64,000 nucleotides of DNA. Origin: Grimontia kaedaensis (GTDB lineage: Bacteria > Pseudomonadota > Gammaproteobacteria > Enterobacterales > Vibrionaceae). The notes under the pieces were generated by a model that was not told the DNA's origin, did not search any database, and saw only the letters and a program-made list of their open reading frames with translations. Location of the stretch: positions 1,736,001-1,800,000 of the forward strand of contig NZ_CP082275.1 of NCBI RefSeq assembly GCF_023746615.1, read 5' to 3'. The stretch's first letter is position 1. The number at the start of each line of letters is the position of its first letter. Below, in pieces: positions 52,095 through 59,343 of the stretch. A program made the position numbers and the translations under genes.

Positions 52095-53092
52095 TGTTTC
52101 ACTCCTTGTGTATTAGCAAGGCTGCGGGAAATCGTCCAAACCAGACGGGCAGCAAGTCGAGATGTGTGGTTATCAATGTCATAACGCGGATTTAGCTCTG
52201 CGATATCAGCAATCTTGAGCTTGGGGTGGCCATCTTTATTCACTGTTTCAGCAATGGTTCTAATGAGACGCTCCACCAGTAGATATTCAACACCATGCAC
52301 AGCAGGTGCGCTAACACCCGGCGCTGTCGCTGCTGGGAAAACATCTAAGTCGATAGTCAGGTAGATGGCATCCATTCCTGCGATAAAGGTGTTTAGTTGG
52401 TCTTCGATGTATGCATAAGAGGATGTGGTAAAGTCTGAATCTTCAACCACCAATACGTTGAGCTCGCGGGCCTTGTTAAACAATGCCTGAGTGTTACTGG
52501 CACGGCTTACGCCAAGACAGGCATAGTGGAAAGGCCAATTGCGGTTGTGGCAGAAATCGGCGATTTGTGAAAATGGGGTGCCAGAACTGCCGTTCTGGGC
52601 ATTACCTACAGGCGTTCGGAGATCAAAATGTGCATCAAAATTAATGATGCCGATCTTGGGTGCCTCAGCAGGATTTTTCTGTATGAAGTGGTTCGCTAAA
52701 CCCTGAAACGTGCCCCAAGCAACTTCATGTCCGCCACCCAGAATAAAGGGGAAGTGTTTTTGTCGCATGGCCTCACTGATATTGTCTGCCAGTTGTTTTT
52801 GCGCTTTGGACAAGTCGTGGTCATCGCAACACACATCGCCATTATCGAAGAAACAGAGTGATTCATGGTGCCAAGGTAAGTTAGCCAACATCCTTCGAAT
52901 TTCGGTTGGCGCAGAGTACGCGCCAACGCGTCCTTTATTGCGGGACACACCTTCATCGCTGGCAAAACCTATTATCATGCAGCCGGGCTCTGTTGCTTTA
53001 TCAGCGCTTTGTACTTTTTGGTGAAAGCGATATCCGCTCTCGCCGTCTTCAGAGTCTGTCCGGCCATGCCAGACGCTCATATCAATCGTCAT
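52091..53092 (-). CDS. hutG: Formimidoylglutamase
   Basis: A 333-residue ureohydrolase-fold enzyme that converts N-formimidoyl-glutamate to glutamate and formamide. The Mn-binding motifs are present: GGGHEVAWG, INFDAHFDLRTP, and TIDLDVFPAATAPGVSAPAVHG. This is the one-step (HutG) route, not the HutF/deformylase route. Its stop overlaps the hutU start by 4 bp, and its start overlaps the hutI end by 11 bp. Confidence 0.95.
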   Translation of the reverse strand: MTIDMSVWHGRTDSEDGESGYRFHQKVQSADKATEPGCMIIGFASDEGVSRNKGRVGAYSAPTEIRRMLANLPWHHESLCFFDNGDVCCDDHDLSKAQKQLADNISEAMRQKHFPFILGGGHEVAWGTFQGLANHFIQKNPAEAPKIGIINFDAHFDLRTPVGNAQNGSSGTPFSQIADFCHNRNWPFHYACLGVSRASNTQALFNKARELNVLVVEDSDFTTSSYAYIEDQLNTFIAGMDAIYLTIDLDVFPAATAPGVSAPAVHGVEYLLVERLIRTIAETVNKDGHPKLKIADIAELNPRYDIDNHTSRLAARLVWTISRSLANTQGVKQ

Positions 53093-54293
53093 TGGCTTCG
53101 ACTCCTTTCAGGTAACGTGCATGCAATGGCGAAAGACCTATCTGGTAACTGAGCTGTGCTGGAGACGTTAAATCCCAAACTGCAAAGTCAGCATCAAACC
53201 CAGAGGCTATTTGACCTTTTGCACGCAGTCCTAATGCTTGTGCAGCATGACGGGTTACACCATAAAGATTTTCTTTCGGTGTCAGCCCAAACAGGGTACA
53301 GGCCATGTTCATCATAAGTGTTAGGCTGGCGAACGGTGATGTGCCGGGGTTGAAGTCAGTGGCAATTGCCATGGGAACCTTGTGCTGGCGAAGCCACTCG
53401 ATCGGTGGTTTCTGAGTTTCACGCAGAAAATAGAAAGCGCCAGGAAGGAGAGTTGCGATGGTGCCATTCTCCGCCAGAGTTTTAACCCCTTCTTCGTTCA
53501 AGTACTCGATGTGGTCGACAGAGAGTGCACCCATCTCGGCAGCTAGCGCACTGCCCCCGAGATCAGAGAGCTGCTCGGTATGGCCTTTAACTTCCAGCCC
53601 ATGAGCTCGTGCGGCGTCGAAGACTTTTGCCATTTGCGCGGGGGAGAAGCCAATGCCTTCGCAGAACACATCAACCGCATCAGCAAGTTTTAACTCTGCT
53701 GCTGCTGGTATCATTTCCTTGCACACCAATGAGATATAACCGTCGCTGTTGTCTTTAAACTCTGGCGGCAGAGTGTGAGCACCAAGTAGAGTGGTCGAGA
53801 TGTTCACATCGATCTCTTGATCAAGGGTTTTCGCCGCTTTTAGCATCTTGAGTTCATGCTCGACCGTCAGACCGTATCCACTTTTTACTTCAATGGTTGT
53901 TACGCCGTCACGCATCAAAGCCTTGGCACGTGGAAGCGCCAAAGATACCAGTTCTTCTATGGAAGCTTCGCGGGTCGCTTTGACAGTAGAGAGAATGCCA
54001 CCACCGTTTTTAGCGATTTGTTCGTAGGGAACACCTTGCAAGCGTTGTTCAAACTCACCAGAGCGGTCGCCGGCAAAAATGATGTGGGTATGCGCGTCGA
54101 TAAGACCTGGCGTAACCAGACGGTTTTCAACTGAAACCTTGTCATATCCATCTGTTGACAGGTTTTCACCAATAGCGACGATGCGGCCATTTTCAACCGC
54201 AATCATTTGGTTATCGCGTACTTGGTACCCATCACTTTGGCTGACGTCTGTATCCATTGAAACAAGACGACAATCCGTGAACATCTTCTTCAT
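53082..54293 (-). CDS. hutI: Imidazolonepropionase
   Basis: A 403-residue metal-dependent amidohydrolase that opens 4-imidazolone-5-propionate to formimidoylglutamate. Metal and active-site segments: PGLIDAHTHIIFAGDRSGEFEQRL, EVKSGYGLTVEHELKML, the His in EVKGHTEQ and SVDHIEYL, and ATDFNPGTSPF. I take ATG 54293 as start; ATG 54284 is also possible. First gene of hutIGUH; a TTGTATATA-type operator candidate is directly upstream at 54311. Confidence 0.95.
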   Translation of the reverse strand: MKKMFTDCRLVSMDTDVSQSDGYQVRDNQMIAVENGRIVAIGENLSTDGYDKVSVENRLVTPGLIDAHTHIIFAGDRSGEFEQRLQGVPYEQIAKNGGGILSTVKATREASIEELVSLALPRAKALMRDGVTTIEVKSGYGLTVEHELKMLKAAKTLDQEIDVNISTTLLGAHTLPPEFKDNSDGYISLVCKEMIPAAAELKLADAVDVFCEGIGFSPAQMAKVFDAARAHGLEVKGHTEQLSDLGGSALAAEMGALSVDHIEYLNEEGVKTLAENGTIATLLPGAFYFLRETQKPPIEWLRQHKVPMAIATDFNPGTSPFASLTLMMNMACTLFGLTPKENLYGVTRHAAQALGLRAKGQIASGFDADFAVWDLTSPAQLSYQIGLSPLHARYLKGVEANDD

Positions 54294-54310
54294 TTTTGCT
54301 GTGCTCTTTA

Positions 54311-54337
54311 TTTGTATATATAAATGTATAGACAATT
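54311..54337. promoter_or_regulatory. Candidate HutC operator at the hutI promoter
   Basis: TTGTATATATAAAT with a facing TGTATAGACAA. It shares TTGTATATAnnAAT with a site upstream of hutC at 55163. It lies about 20-45 bp before the hutI start. HutC is a GntR-type repressor that binds AT-rich palindromes of the TTGTAT..ATACAA kind and is released by urocanate. Confidence 0.6.
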
Positions 54338-54442
54338 AAAAAGGCGATGACAAGATCTGTTGTTATGAAATTGTGATGGCGGGTGTAAAGCTCAGCGGCC
54401 AACTTAGTGTAAGCCCGCTGAAAGTAAGGAAGTGTACTTCGG

Positions 54443-55147
54443 TTAAAGTTCTGCGCGAGCGCTGAGTTTGTAGCGGTTACCAGGGTGGTAGAGAAGGGCT
54501 GCACTGACCAATTGGTTCTCGCTCCAGGTGCGGCGATGAAGTAAAAGGCACGGCTGGGTGGTTTCTATTTGAAGAAGCTTTGCGATATGTACAGGAGGAA
54601 GAATGGCCTCTACGGTATGTTCAATAGTTCCCAACGGGCAGTTTGATACGAGGTATTGGTTGGGTGTGATAGCCGAAAAGTCTTGTTTTAAATAGTCAGG
54701 GGCAAATGCGGGATTTACCCATCTCAATTCAACTTGAATCGGTACTTCATCCGCAAAATGTACGATTTCGCTTTTGAAAACATCGCTACCTAGCATAATA
54801 CCGAGACGCATTGCCACATCTTCCGGAGCACGTATCTTTCTTAAGGATATGATTTCACTGTGATGTGCTTGACCGCGCCCTGATATTTCTTCTGCGATAT
54901 TGCGGATATCCATCAGCGGACTTTCCGCTTTGCGCTGGCATACAAACGTGCCTAAACGAGGGGTTCGTTCTAGCCAACCCTCATTGACTAAATCTCTTAC
55001 CGCTTTGTTTACCGTCATTCTACTGACCGAAAACTGCTCACAAAGCTCTGCTTCTGTTGGCACTTTTGCGCCAACTGGCCATTCCTGTGATTCAATTTTC
55101 TCAATCAGGAAGTCTTTAATCTGCTGGAAGCGGGGAGATTTCGGCAT
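54443..55147 (-). CDS. hutC: Histidine utilization repressor
   Basis: A 234-residue GntR/HutC-family repressor. The N-terminal winged HTH is clear (VPTEAELCEQFSVSRMTVNKAVRDLVNEGWLERTPRLGTFV, about 30-70). The C-terminal UTRA ligand domain spans about 90-230 (AHHSEIISLRKI, VHFADEVPIQVELRWVNP, and the end LLLHRRTWSENQLVSAALLYHPGNRYKL). In the family urocanate is the inducer. It has its own promoter with a matching operator candidate at 55163, so it should repress both itself and hutIGUH. Confidence 0.95.
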   Translation of the reverse strand: MPKSPRFQQIKDFLIEKIESQEWPVGAKVPTEAELCEQFSVSRMTVNKAVRDLVNEGWLERTPRLGTFVCQRKAESPLMDIRNIAEEISGRGQAHHSEIISLRKIRAPEDVAMRLGIMLGSDVFKSEIVHFADEVPIQVELRWVNPAFAPDYLKQDFSAITPNQYLVSNCPLGTIEHTVEAILPPVHIAKLLQIETTQPCLLLHRRTWSENQLVSAALLYHPGNRYKLSARAEL

Positions 55148-55162
55148 AGGTACTCTGATTTA

Positions 55163-55178
55163 TATTGGTATATACAAT
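55163..55178. promoter_or_regulatory. Candidate HutC operator at its own promoter
   Basis: ATTGGTATATACAAT, a near-palindrome (TTG-GTATATAC-AA). On the minus strand it reads ATTGTATATACCAAT, matching the TTGTATATAnnAAT core of the hutI site. Sixteen bp upstream of the hutC ATG. Confidence 0.6.
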
Positions 55179-55365
55179 TAATCATTGATGAAGTCTGACT
55201 GAAAATCAAGGATGGTAGTTTGGGAGTCGGATGGTGCGCATAAATCAGGCTACTTGTCTTATCTTTTGTTATGGCTTTGATTTAACACTGAACGGTAAGA
55301 TTTCTGTCTCAATTCATTCATCTGGTTAATTCAGAATTCGCCCCTACGGTGAACAACCCTAATTT

Positions 55366-55385
55366 TATACCCAAACAACCTGAAG
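55366..55385. repeat. TATACCCAAACAACCTGAAG repeat, copy 1
   Basis: An exact 20-base copy of the terminal repeat of the 57310-57573 element, here solitary and ten bases before the phosphodiesterase start. Its AACCTGAAGGA supplies the ribosome site of that gene. Confidence 0.7.
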
Positions 55386-55395
55386 GAAGTGGCAC

Positions 55396-56604
55396 ATGAA
55401 GAACATCGTTAAGTTGGGTTTGGTTTTTTCTGTGTTGGCAGCAGGTTCCGCTGTCGCTTCGAATGACTATACATTGGGTCCACGTCCATTATTTCTCGTT
55501 GCGGATATGGATGAAGGTGAGTTGAAATCAAAACTAGAAAAATGTCTGGATGACAAGCCAAAGAAAAGTGACTTCTCAATTGGCCACCGAGGTGCAGCAT
55601 TGATGTTCCCGGAGCACACAAAAGAGTCTTATATGGCTGCGGCCAAAATGGGCGCAGGTGTGTTGGAATGCGATGTAACTTTCACTAAGGACAAAGAGCT
55701 AGTTTGTCGGCATTCCCAGAATGATCTGCACACCACGACTGACGTGTTAGCGCATCCGGATCTCGCCGCGAAATGCAGCGTGCCGTTTACACCAGCAAAT
55801 CCAGCAAAGGGCGAAAAAGCGAGGGTTGAATGTCGCACCACCGATTTCACACTCGCGGAATTTAAACGCCTCAAAGGCAAAATGGATGGCGCAAACCCGA
55901 TGGCGACAACACCGGAAGCGTATATGGCTGGTACGCCAGGTTGGCGTACCGATCTCTACGCGAGTCGCGGCACATTGATGACACACGCTGAAAGTATTGA
56001 ACTGTTTAAAGCACTTGATGTGAAAATGACACCTGAGTTGAAAAGCGCGACTGTCGATATGCCATATGATGGATTAACACAGCAAGGCTATGCCCAAAAG
56101 ATGATAGAAGAGTACAAAGAGGCGGGAGTAAAACCTTCAAACGTTTTTATCCAATCTTTCAACCTTGATGACGTGAAGTACTGGATTTCCGCTGAGCCAA
56201 AGTTCGGTGAGCAAGCAGTTTTCTTAGACGCCCGTATGTATAAAAACAAATTGTGGGAGCCGACTCTAGCAGACATGAAAGCGCTGAAGAGCGCGGGTGT
56301 TGAGTTTATCGCACCACCATTGTTTGCCTTGGTAACGTTGAGCAGTGAAGGTGAAATTGTTCCTTCGGACTATGCGAAAATGGCCAAAGAGGCTGATTTG
56401 GGCATGATCGCTTGGACGTTAGAACGCTCTGGTTCTCTTGGTAATGGTGGAGGGTGGTATTATCGGTCTGTGAAAGAAGCCATCGACAACGACGGTGATG
56501 TATTCAACTTACTGGATGTATTGGCTCAGGGTGTTGGTGTTGTTGGCGTCTTTTCTGACTGGCCGGCTACGACGACTTTCTACGCAAACTGCATGGGCTT
56601 ATGA
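55396..56604 (+). CDS. Exported glycerophosphodiester phosphodiesterase (GDPD)
   Basis: A 402-residue periplasmic enzyme with a signal peptide (VKLGLVFSVLAAGSAVAS, cleaved near 22). GDPD-family motifs: IGHRGAA (H64, R65), E73 in FPEHTKESY, LECDV (E91, D93) for the Ca2+/Mg2+ site, and H106 in CRHSQND. These fit hydrolysis of deacylated phospholipid heads to glycerol-3-phosphate, as for GlpQ. It is longer than GlpQ (about 358), with an extra Cys-rich segment (AKCSVPFT, VECRTTDF). No glpT or glp genes adjoin. A terminator follows. Confidence 0.87.
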   Translation: MKNIVKLGLVFSVLAAGSAVASNDYTLGPRPLFLVADMDEGELKSKLEKCLDDKPKKSDFSIGHRGAALMFPEHTKESYMAAAKMGAGVLECDVTFTKDKELVCRHSQNDLHTTTDVLAHPDLAAKCSVPFTPANPAKGEKARVECRTTDFTLAEFKRLKGKMDGANPMATTPEAYMAGTPGWRTDLYASRGTLMTHAESIELFKALDVKMTPELKSATVDMPYDGLTQQGYAQKMIEEYKEAGVKPSNVFIQSFNLDDVKYWISAEPKFGEQAVFLDARMYKNKLWEPTLADMKALKSAGVEFIAPPLFALVTLSSEGEIVPSDYAKMAKEADLGMIAWTLERSGSLGNGGGWYYRSVKEAIDNDGDVFNLLDVLAQGVGVVGVFSDWPATTTFYANCMGL

Positions 56605-56610
56605 TAAAAA

Positions 56611-56642
56611 GAGGCCTCAAAGACGGGAGTCTCTGAGGCCTA
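56611..56642 (+). terminator. Terminator of the GDPD gene
   Basis: Stem GAGGCCTC...(GA)GAGGCCT with inner AAGAC/GTCT pairing around a GGGA loop. The T tail is weak. Confidence 0.7.
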
Positions 56643-56690
56643 AGCTACAGCATTGCAACATCACTAACCCATTACGTGATGTTTTTCTGT

Positions 56691-57128
56691 TCAGTTCACT
56701 TCTAGCTCTTCATTTTCTCTTGAGAGTTCTGCCAACTTCATGGCGAATTGTACATAAGCCCTTCGTTCTTCTTGAGTGAGGTGCCTGTTGATAGCGAGAA
56801 AAGCAATGAAGCTGTCAATAATGGGCTCCAAAGGATCTTGAACATTTGTGTCGCATTCCAAGTATCTTGGCAGTAGCTTTTGCATCTGACTTAAAAGGCC
56901 TGGCTCGAGAACAATGGTCTTGTCCATTTGCTCTGCGTGATTGAGAGCAGCTGCCACTTTATCCAGGATCTGGTTCTCTATGTCTGTGACTGTAGGCTTG
57001 CAATGCTCTTGGAGCAGCTGACTATAGAATTGTTTGTGGTGATCTGGCACTTGCTCATGAATATCTGCGTGAACGGCTAGTGTGGTCAACAGGACAGAGA
57101 AGGCAACAAAAAATACAACAATTGGCAT
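56691..57128 (-). CDS. Small exported hypothetical protein
   Basis: A 145-residue protein with a signal peptide (IVVFFVAFSVLLTTLAVHA, cleavage near residue 21). The mature part is acidic and helical (FYSQLLQEHCKPT, ILDKVAAALNHAEQM, LLPRYLECDTN) with two Cys that could bond. I do not recognise a family. The ribosome site is weak. It is convergent with the GDPD gene and lies between it and the repeat element. Confidence 0.6.
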   Translation of the reverse strand: MPIVVFFVAFSVLLTTLAVHADIHEQVPDHHKQFYSQLLQEHCKPTVTDIENQILDKVAAALNHAEQMDKTIVLEPGLLSQMQKLLPRYLECDTNVQDPLEPIIDSFIAFLAINRHLTQEERRAYVQFAMKLAELSRENEELEVN

Positions 57129-57309
57129 GCGAAGAGACTTTTTTCTTTATTGGATTGCATTGGTATGTTCATCATCCTGTTTTGAGAGCGAATGACCATC
57201 TCTTTGGAAGGGAATTTAGTTTCAAATTGTTTGAAGGAACGAACTTTGGACTGAAGATCTCTTCCCTGTAGAAAAGTCATTGCTGTGCAACGGGAATTCT
57301 GTCGCATTA
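57129..57309. other. Intergenic region, no gene seen
   Basis: About 180 bp upstream of the exported hypothetical gene. No credible frame or RNA gene. Confidence 0.35.
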
Positions 57310-57573
57310 TATACCCAAACAACCTGAAGGTGCATGACTCAGCGAAATTGACTGGCGTTGTGATCGAGGCGTTCCTTTGCAGGTGTAGTCATCTCCATCA
57401 AAAAGGAACAACAAAGAGCACGGCGTCAGTCAACTCGCCCGAAGGGAGGCCTTCAATGCGCCCACTTCTTCGTTAAATTTTACGGAAATAGAATGACTAT
57501 TCCTCGCGGAGTTTGCCTCGAATTGAACGCATTGATGACCTCTGAATGCGAGCATCTTCAGGTTGTTTGGGTA
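57310..57573. repeat. MITE-like element with 18-bp terminal inverted repeats
   Basis: TACCCAAACAACCTGAAG at 57312-57329 and its exact complement at 57556-57573 bound about 225 bp. The match extends to 22 bases with one mismatch. Inside, GCGAAATTGACTGGCG (about 57342) faces CGTCAGTCAACTCGCC (about 57424) as an imperfect inverted repeat, so the element can fold into a long branched hairpin. It carries no complete transposase. Its right end lies in a truncated NTF2-like gene. The terminal sequence also occurs alone at 55366. Confidence 0.7.
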
Positions 57574-57700
57574 CACCGCAATGAAATAACGAGAATTTAC
57601 CGGTGTTTACCCATTCAACTCTGAGTGGAATAGGCTCCATCTTGTCCCATTGCCCGATAATCTTGCCGTTTTCTATCTGGAAAATATCGAATACTGCCAT
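57497..57700 (-). pseudogene. Truncated NTF2/SnoaL-like protein fragment
   Basis: The first 39 codons encode MAVFDIFQIENGKIIGQWDK and the following MEPIPLRVEW, the typical C-terminal strand region of SnoaL/NTF2-like proteins (FDIFRxENGKIxxHWD). The usual N-terminal two thirds is missing upstream. Beyond residue 40 the frame reads into the repeat element (HCGVPKQPEDARIQRSS), which is not family sequence. So the gene is truncated at both ends and the repeat supplies a new tail. Probably non-functional. Confidence 0.65.
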
Positions 57701-57725
57701 CTTTGGAAACCACCAGCAGCAAAGC

Positions 57726-58994
57726 CTAGGAGTTCAGGTTCCCATGTCCTGTTGCTAAATCGAACTTAGATATTCTTGCCTGGAAAGAAGCCAAACTTTT
57801 TTGAGAGATTGAACTTGCGATTGGAAGGTTTGCCTTCAAAGGATCAACAGCCCGGTTTCTTACCAGCACTTCATAGTGAAGATGAGGACCCGTCAATCGG
57901 CCCGTAGCACCAGAAAGCGCAATTTTCTGGCCGCGTTCTACACGTTGTCCGCGTTTCACCAATATTTTATGCAAATGTAGATAGCGAGTTTTGTAAACGC
58001 TGTTGTGCTCAATAACCAAATACTTCCCGGCATAAGGGTGATTACGCACGCTAACTACTTTGCCGTCTCCTGTTGAGTAAACAGGCGCACCAACCGGTGT
58101 AGCAAAGTCAGTACCATTGTGCGGTGTTACCCGCCCGGTAACTGGGTGCTTTCGTTTCGGGTTAAAGGCAGAGGTAATCCGGCGATACTTTTTATCGATA
58201 GGGTAGCGATTGAAAGCACGTTCAAGGCTGTTTCCATTTCTATCGTAAAATCGACCATCATCTGCAAGAAATGCTGCGATTTCTCGGTTACTGAGGTTAA
58301 ATGAAATGGCTTGGATTTGATTATTTCCCGTTGGATGATCGCCAAGGAACTGCTTGTTGACGAGGATATTGAAACTGTCTCCGGCACGAAGTGAGCGGGT
58401 GAAATCCAGTTTGTCCTTCAACACATTTGTGATGTTTGCTATTTGGTTTGGATTAAGGCCGACTTTGTGTGCGGATAGAGAAAAACTACCGTCTACTGTT
58501 CCTGAATAAAGAACTTCTCTCCACTCGCTTGGCATCTCGATAAATTTATAGATGAACCCTCCTTCATCGTCCAAGGTATAGGTGGCTTGTTCTACCAGGC
58601 TAATGTGATAGCTCAGTTTTTGGAGAGTCATCGCTTCTCTTAACACGGTGAAACTTAGGTGATCGCCCGGTTTAATAGTATCGAGTTGAAGGTGTGGCTC
58701 ATCCGCCGCCAGGATTTCCAGCAATGCGCTGTAAGGTAATTGCAGAGATGAGAATATCTCGCTGAGTGTATCGCCAACTTTAACGACGTAATCTATCTTT
58801 TGTGCTTTAGGCGTCTCAGCTGGCTCAGTTTCACTTTCGACAGCGTCTGTTTGAACGGTTAGTGGTAGCTCAGTTTTTTTATCTGGTGTTGGTTCTGTCG
58901 CCTCTATAGATTTTTCGTCAGCGTCTGGGATGAAAAAGGCAAGCGTGAAGGCAAAAACTGCTGTGAGAAGGGCGATAAGTTTAAAGTGTTTCAT
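57726..58994 (-). CDS. shyB: Zur-controlled M23 peptidoglycan endopeptidase (ShyB-like)
   Basis: A 422-residue periplasmic or membrane-anchored murein DD-endopeptidase that cuts peptide crosslinks so that the wall can grow. It has a TM/signal segment (LIALLTAVFAFTLAFF, residues 5-20), an acidic linker, a LysM/OapA-like domain (YVVKVGDTLSEIFSSLQLPYSALLEIL), and an M23 domain with HNGTDFATPVGAPV (His and Asp zinc ligands) and GPHLHYEV (HxH). ATG 58994 is chosen because it begins the membrane segment; a longer frame has no ribosome site and would cover the Zur box. V. cholerae ShyB has this domain order and is Zur-repressed, which the upstream palindrome supports. Confidence 0.9.
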   Translation of the reverse strand: MKHFKLIALLTAVFAFTLAFFIPDADEKSIEATEPTPDKKTELPLTVQTDAVESETEPAETPKAQKIDYVVKVGDTLSEIFSSLQLPYSALLEILAADEPHLQLDTIKPGDHLSFTVLREAMTLQKLSYHISLVEQATYTLDDEGGFIYKFIEMPSEWREVLYSGTVDGSFSLSAHKVGLNPNQIANITNVLKDKLDFTRSLRAGDSFNILVNKQFLGDHPTGNNQIQAISFNLSNREIAAFLADDGRFYDRNGNSLERAFNRYPIDKKYRRITSAFNPKRKHPVTGRVTPHNGTDFATPVGAPVYSTGDGKVVSVRNHPYAGKYLVIEHNSVYKTRYLHLHKILVKRGQRVERGQKIALSGATGRLTGPHLHYEVLVRNRAVDPLKANLPIASSISQKSLASFQARISKFDLATGHGNLNS

Positions 58995-59018
58995 TACCAA
59001 TGCTAAAGGTTTATCGTT

Positions 59019-59038
59019 TGTTATGTTATAACATAACA
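59019..59038. promoter_or_regulatory. Zur box upstream of shyB
   Basis: A perfect 20-bp palindrome with core GTTATGTTATAACATAAC, the consensus type of gammaproteobacterial Zur sites (ATGTTATAACAT). It lies 25 bp upstream of the shyB ATG. Zur-Zn2+ should block transcription, with induction in zinc starvation. Confidence 0.88.
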
Positions 59039-59100
59039 TCTCTTGCGGTCTCATTCGATAGTAAATAGCACCCTTTGACCCGCGGTGCATTTGATTGACT

Positions 59101-59113
59101 GTGACACTGTCAC
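59101..59113. promoter_or_regulatory. GTGACA-C-TGTCAC palindrome
   Basis: Six-base arms with a one-base centre, in the shyB-thrS spacer, and a partial second copy (GTGACAGTG) at 59135. It may be a regulator site in the thrS promoter. The regulator is unknown. Confidence 0.3.
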
Positions 59114-59257
59114 GATTTAAACAGTGGAAAAAAAGTGACAGTGGGAGGGCACTTCATTGGTTGCGTTATTCCACCACATCGTTACAATCCTCTATCGATT
59201 CGGGTTCAGACATTTTGATTTGTAACAAAATTGGACCCATAAAAATCATTCATTCTC

Positions 59258-59322
59258 TTGCATTTATCGCTCTCTCAGCTGAATGCAAAAAATCCAAACA
59301 AGTGTTACTTCGTGTGTAACAC
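59258..59322 (+). ncRNA. thrS leader operator with tRNA-Thr anticodon mimic
   Basis: Two stem-loops separated by a single-stranded A-rich linker. The first pairs TTGCATT (59258) with AATGCAA (59282). The second has the stem GTGTTAC/GTAACAC (59302-59322) and a 7-base loop TTCGTGT. Read as an anticodon loop, bases 34-36 are CGU, the anticodon of a tRNA-Thr, and lie 33 to 31 bases before the thrS ATG. The E. coli thrS operator uses the same layout, with an anticodon-like CGU at -32 to -30 that ThrRS binds to block its own translation. Confidence 0.8.
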
Positions 59323-59343
59323 CACTGTAAATAGGACAATATA

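Noticed and set aside
57285..57476. 63-residue frame in the repeat element
   Set aside because: It begins before and reads through the inverted-repeat element; composition follows the repeat, not protein.
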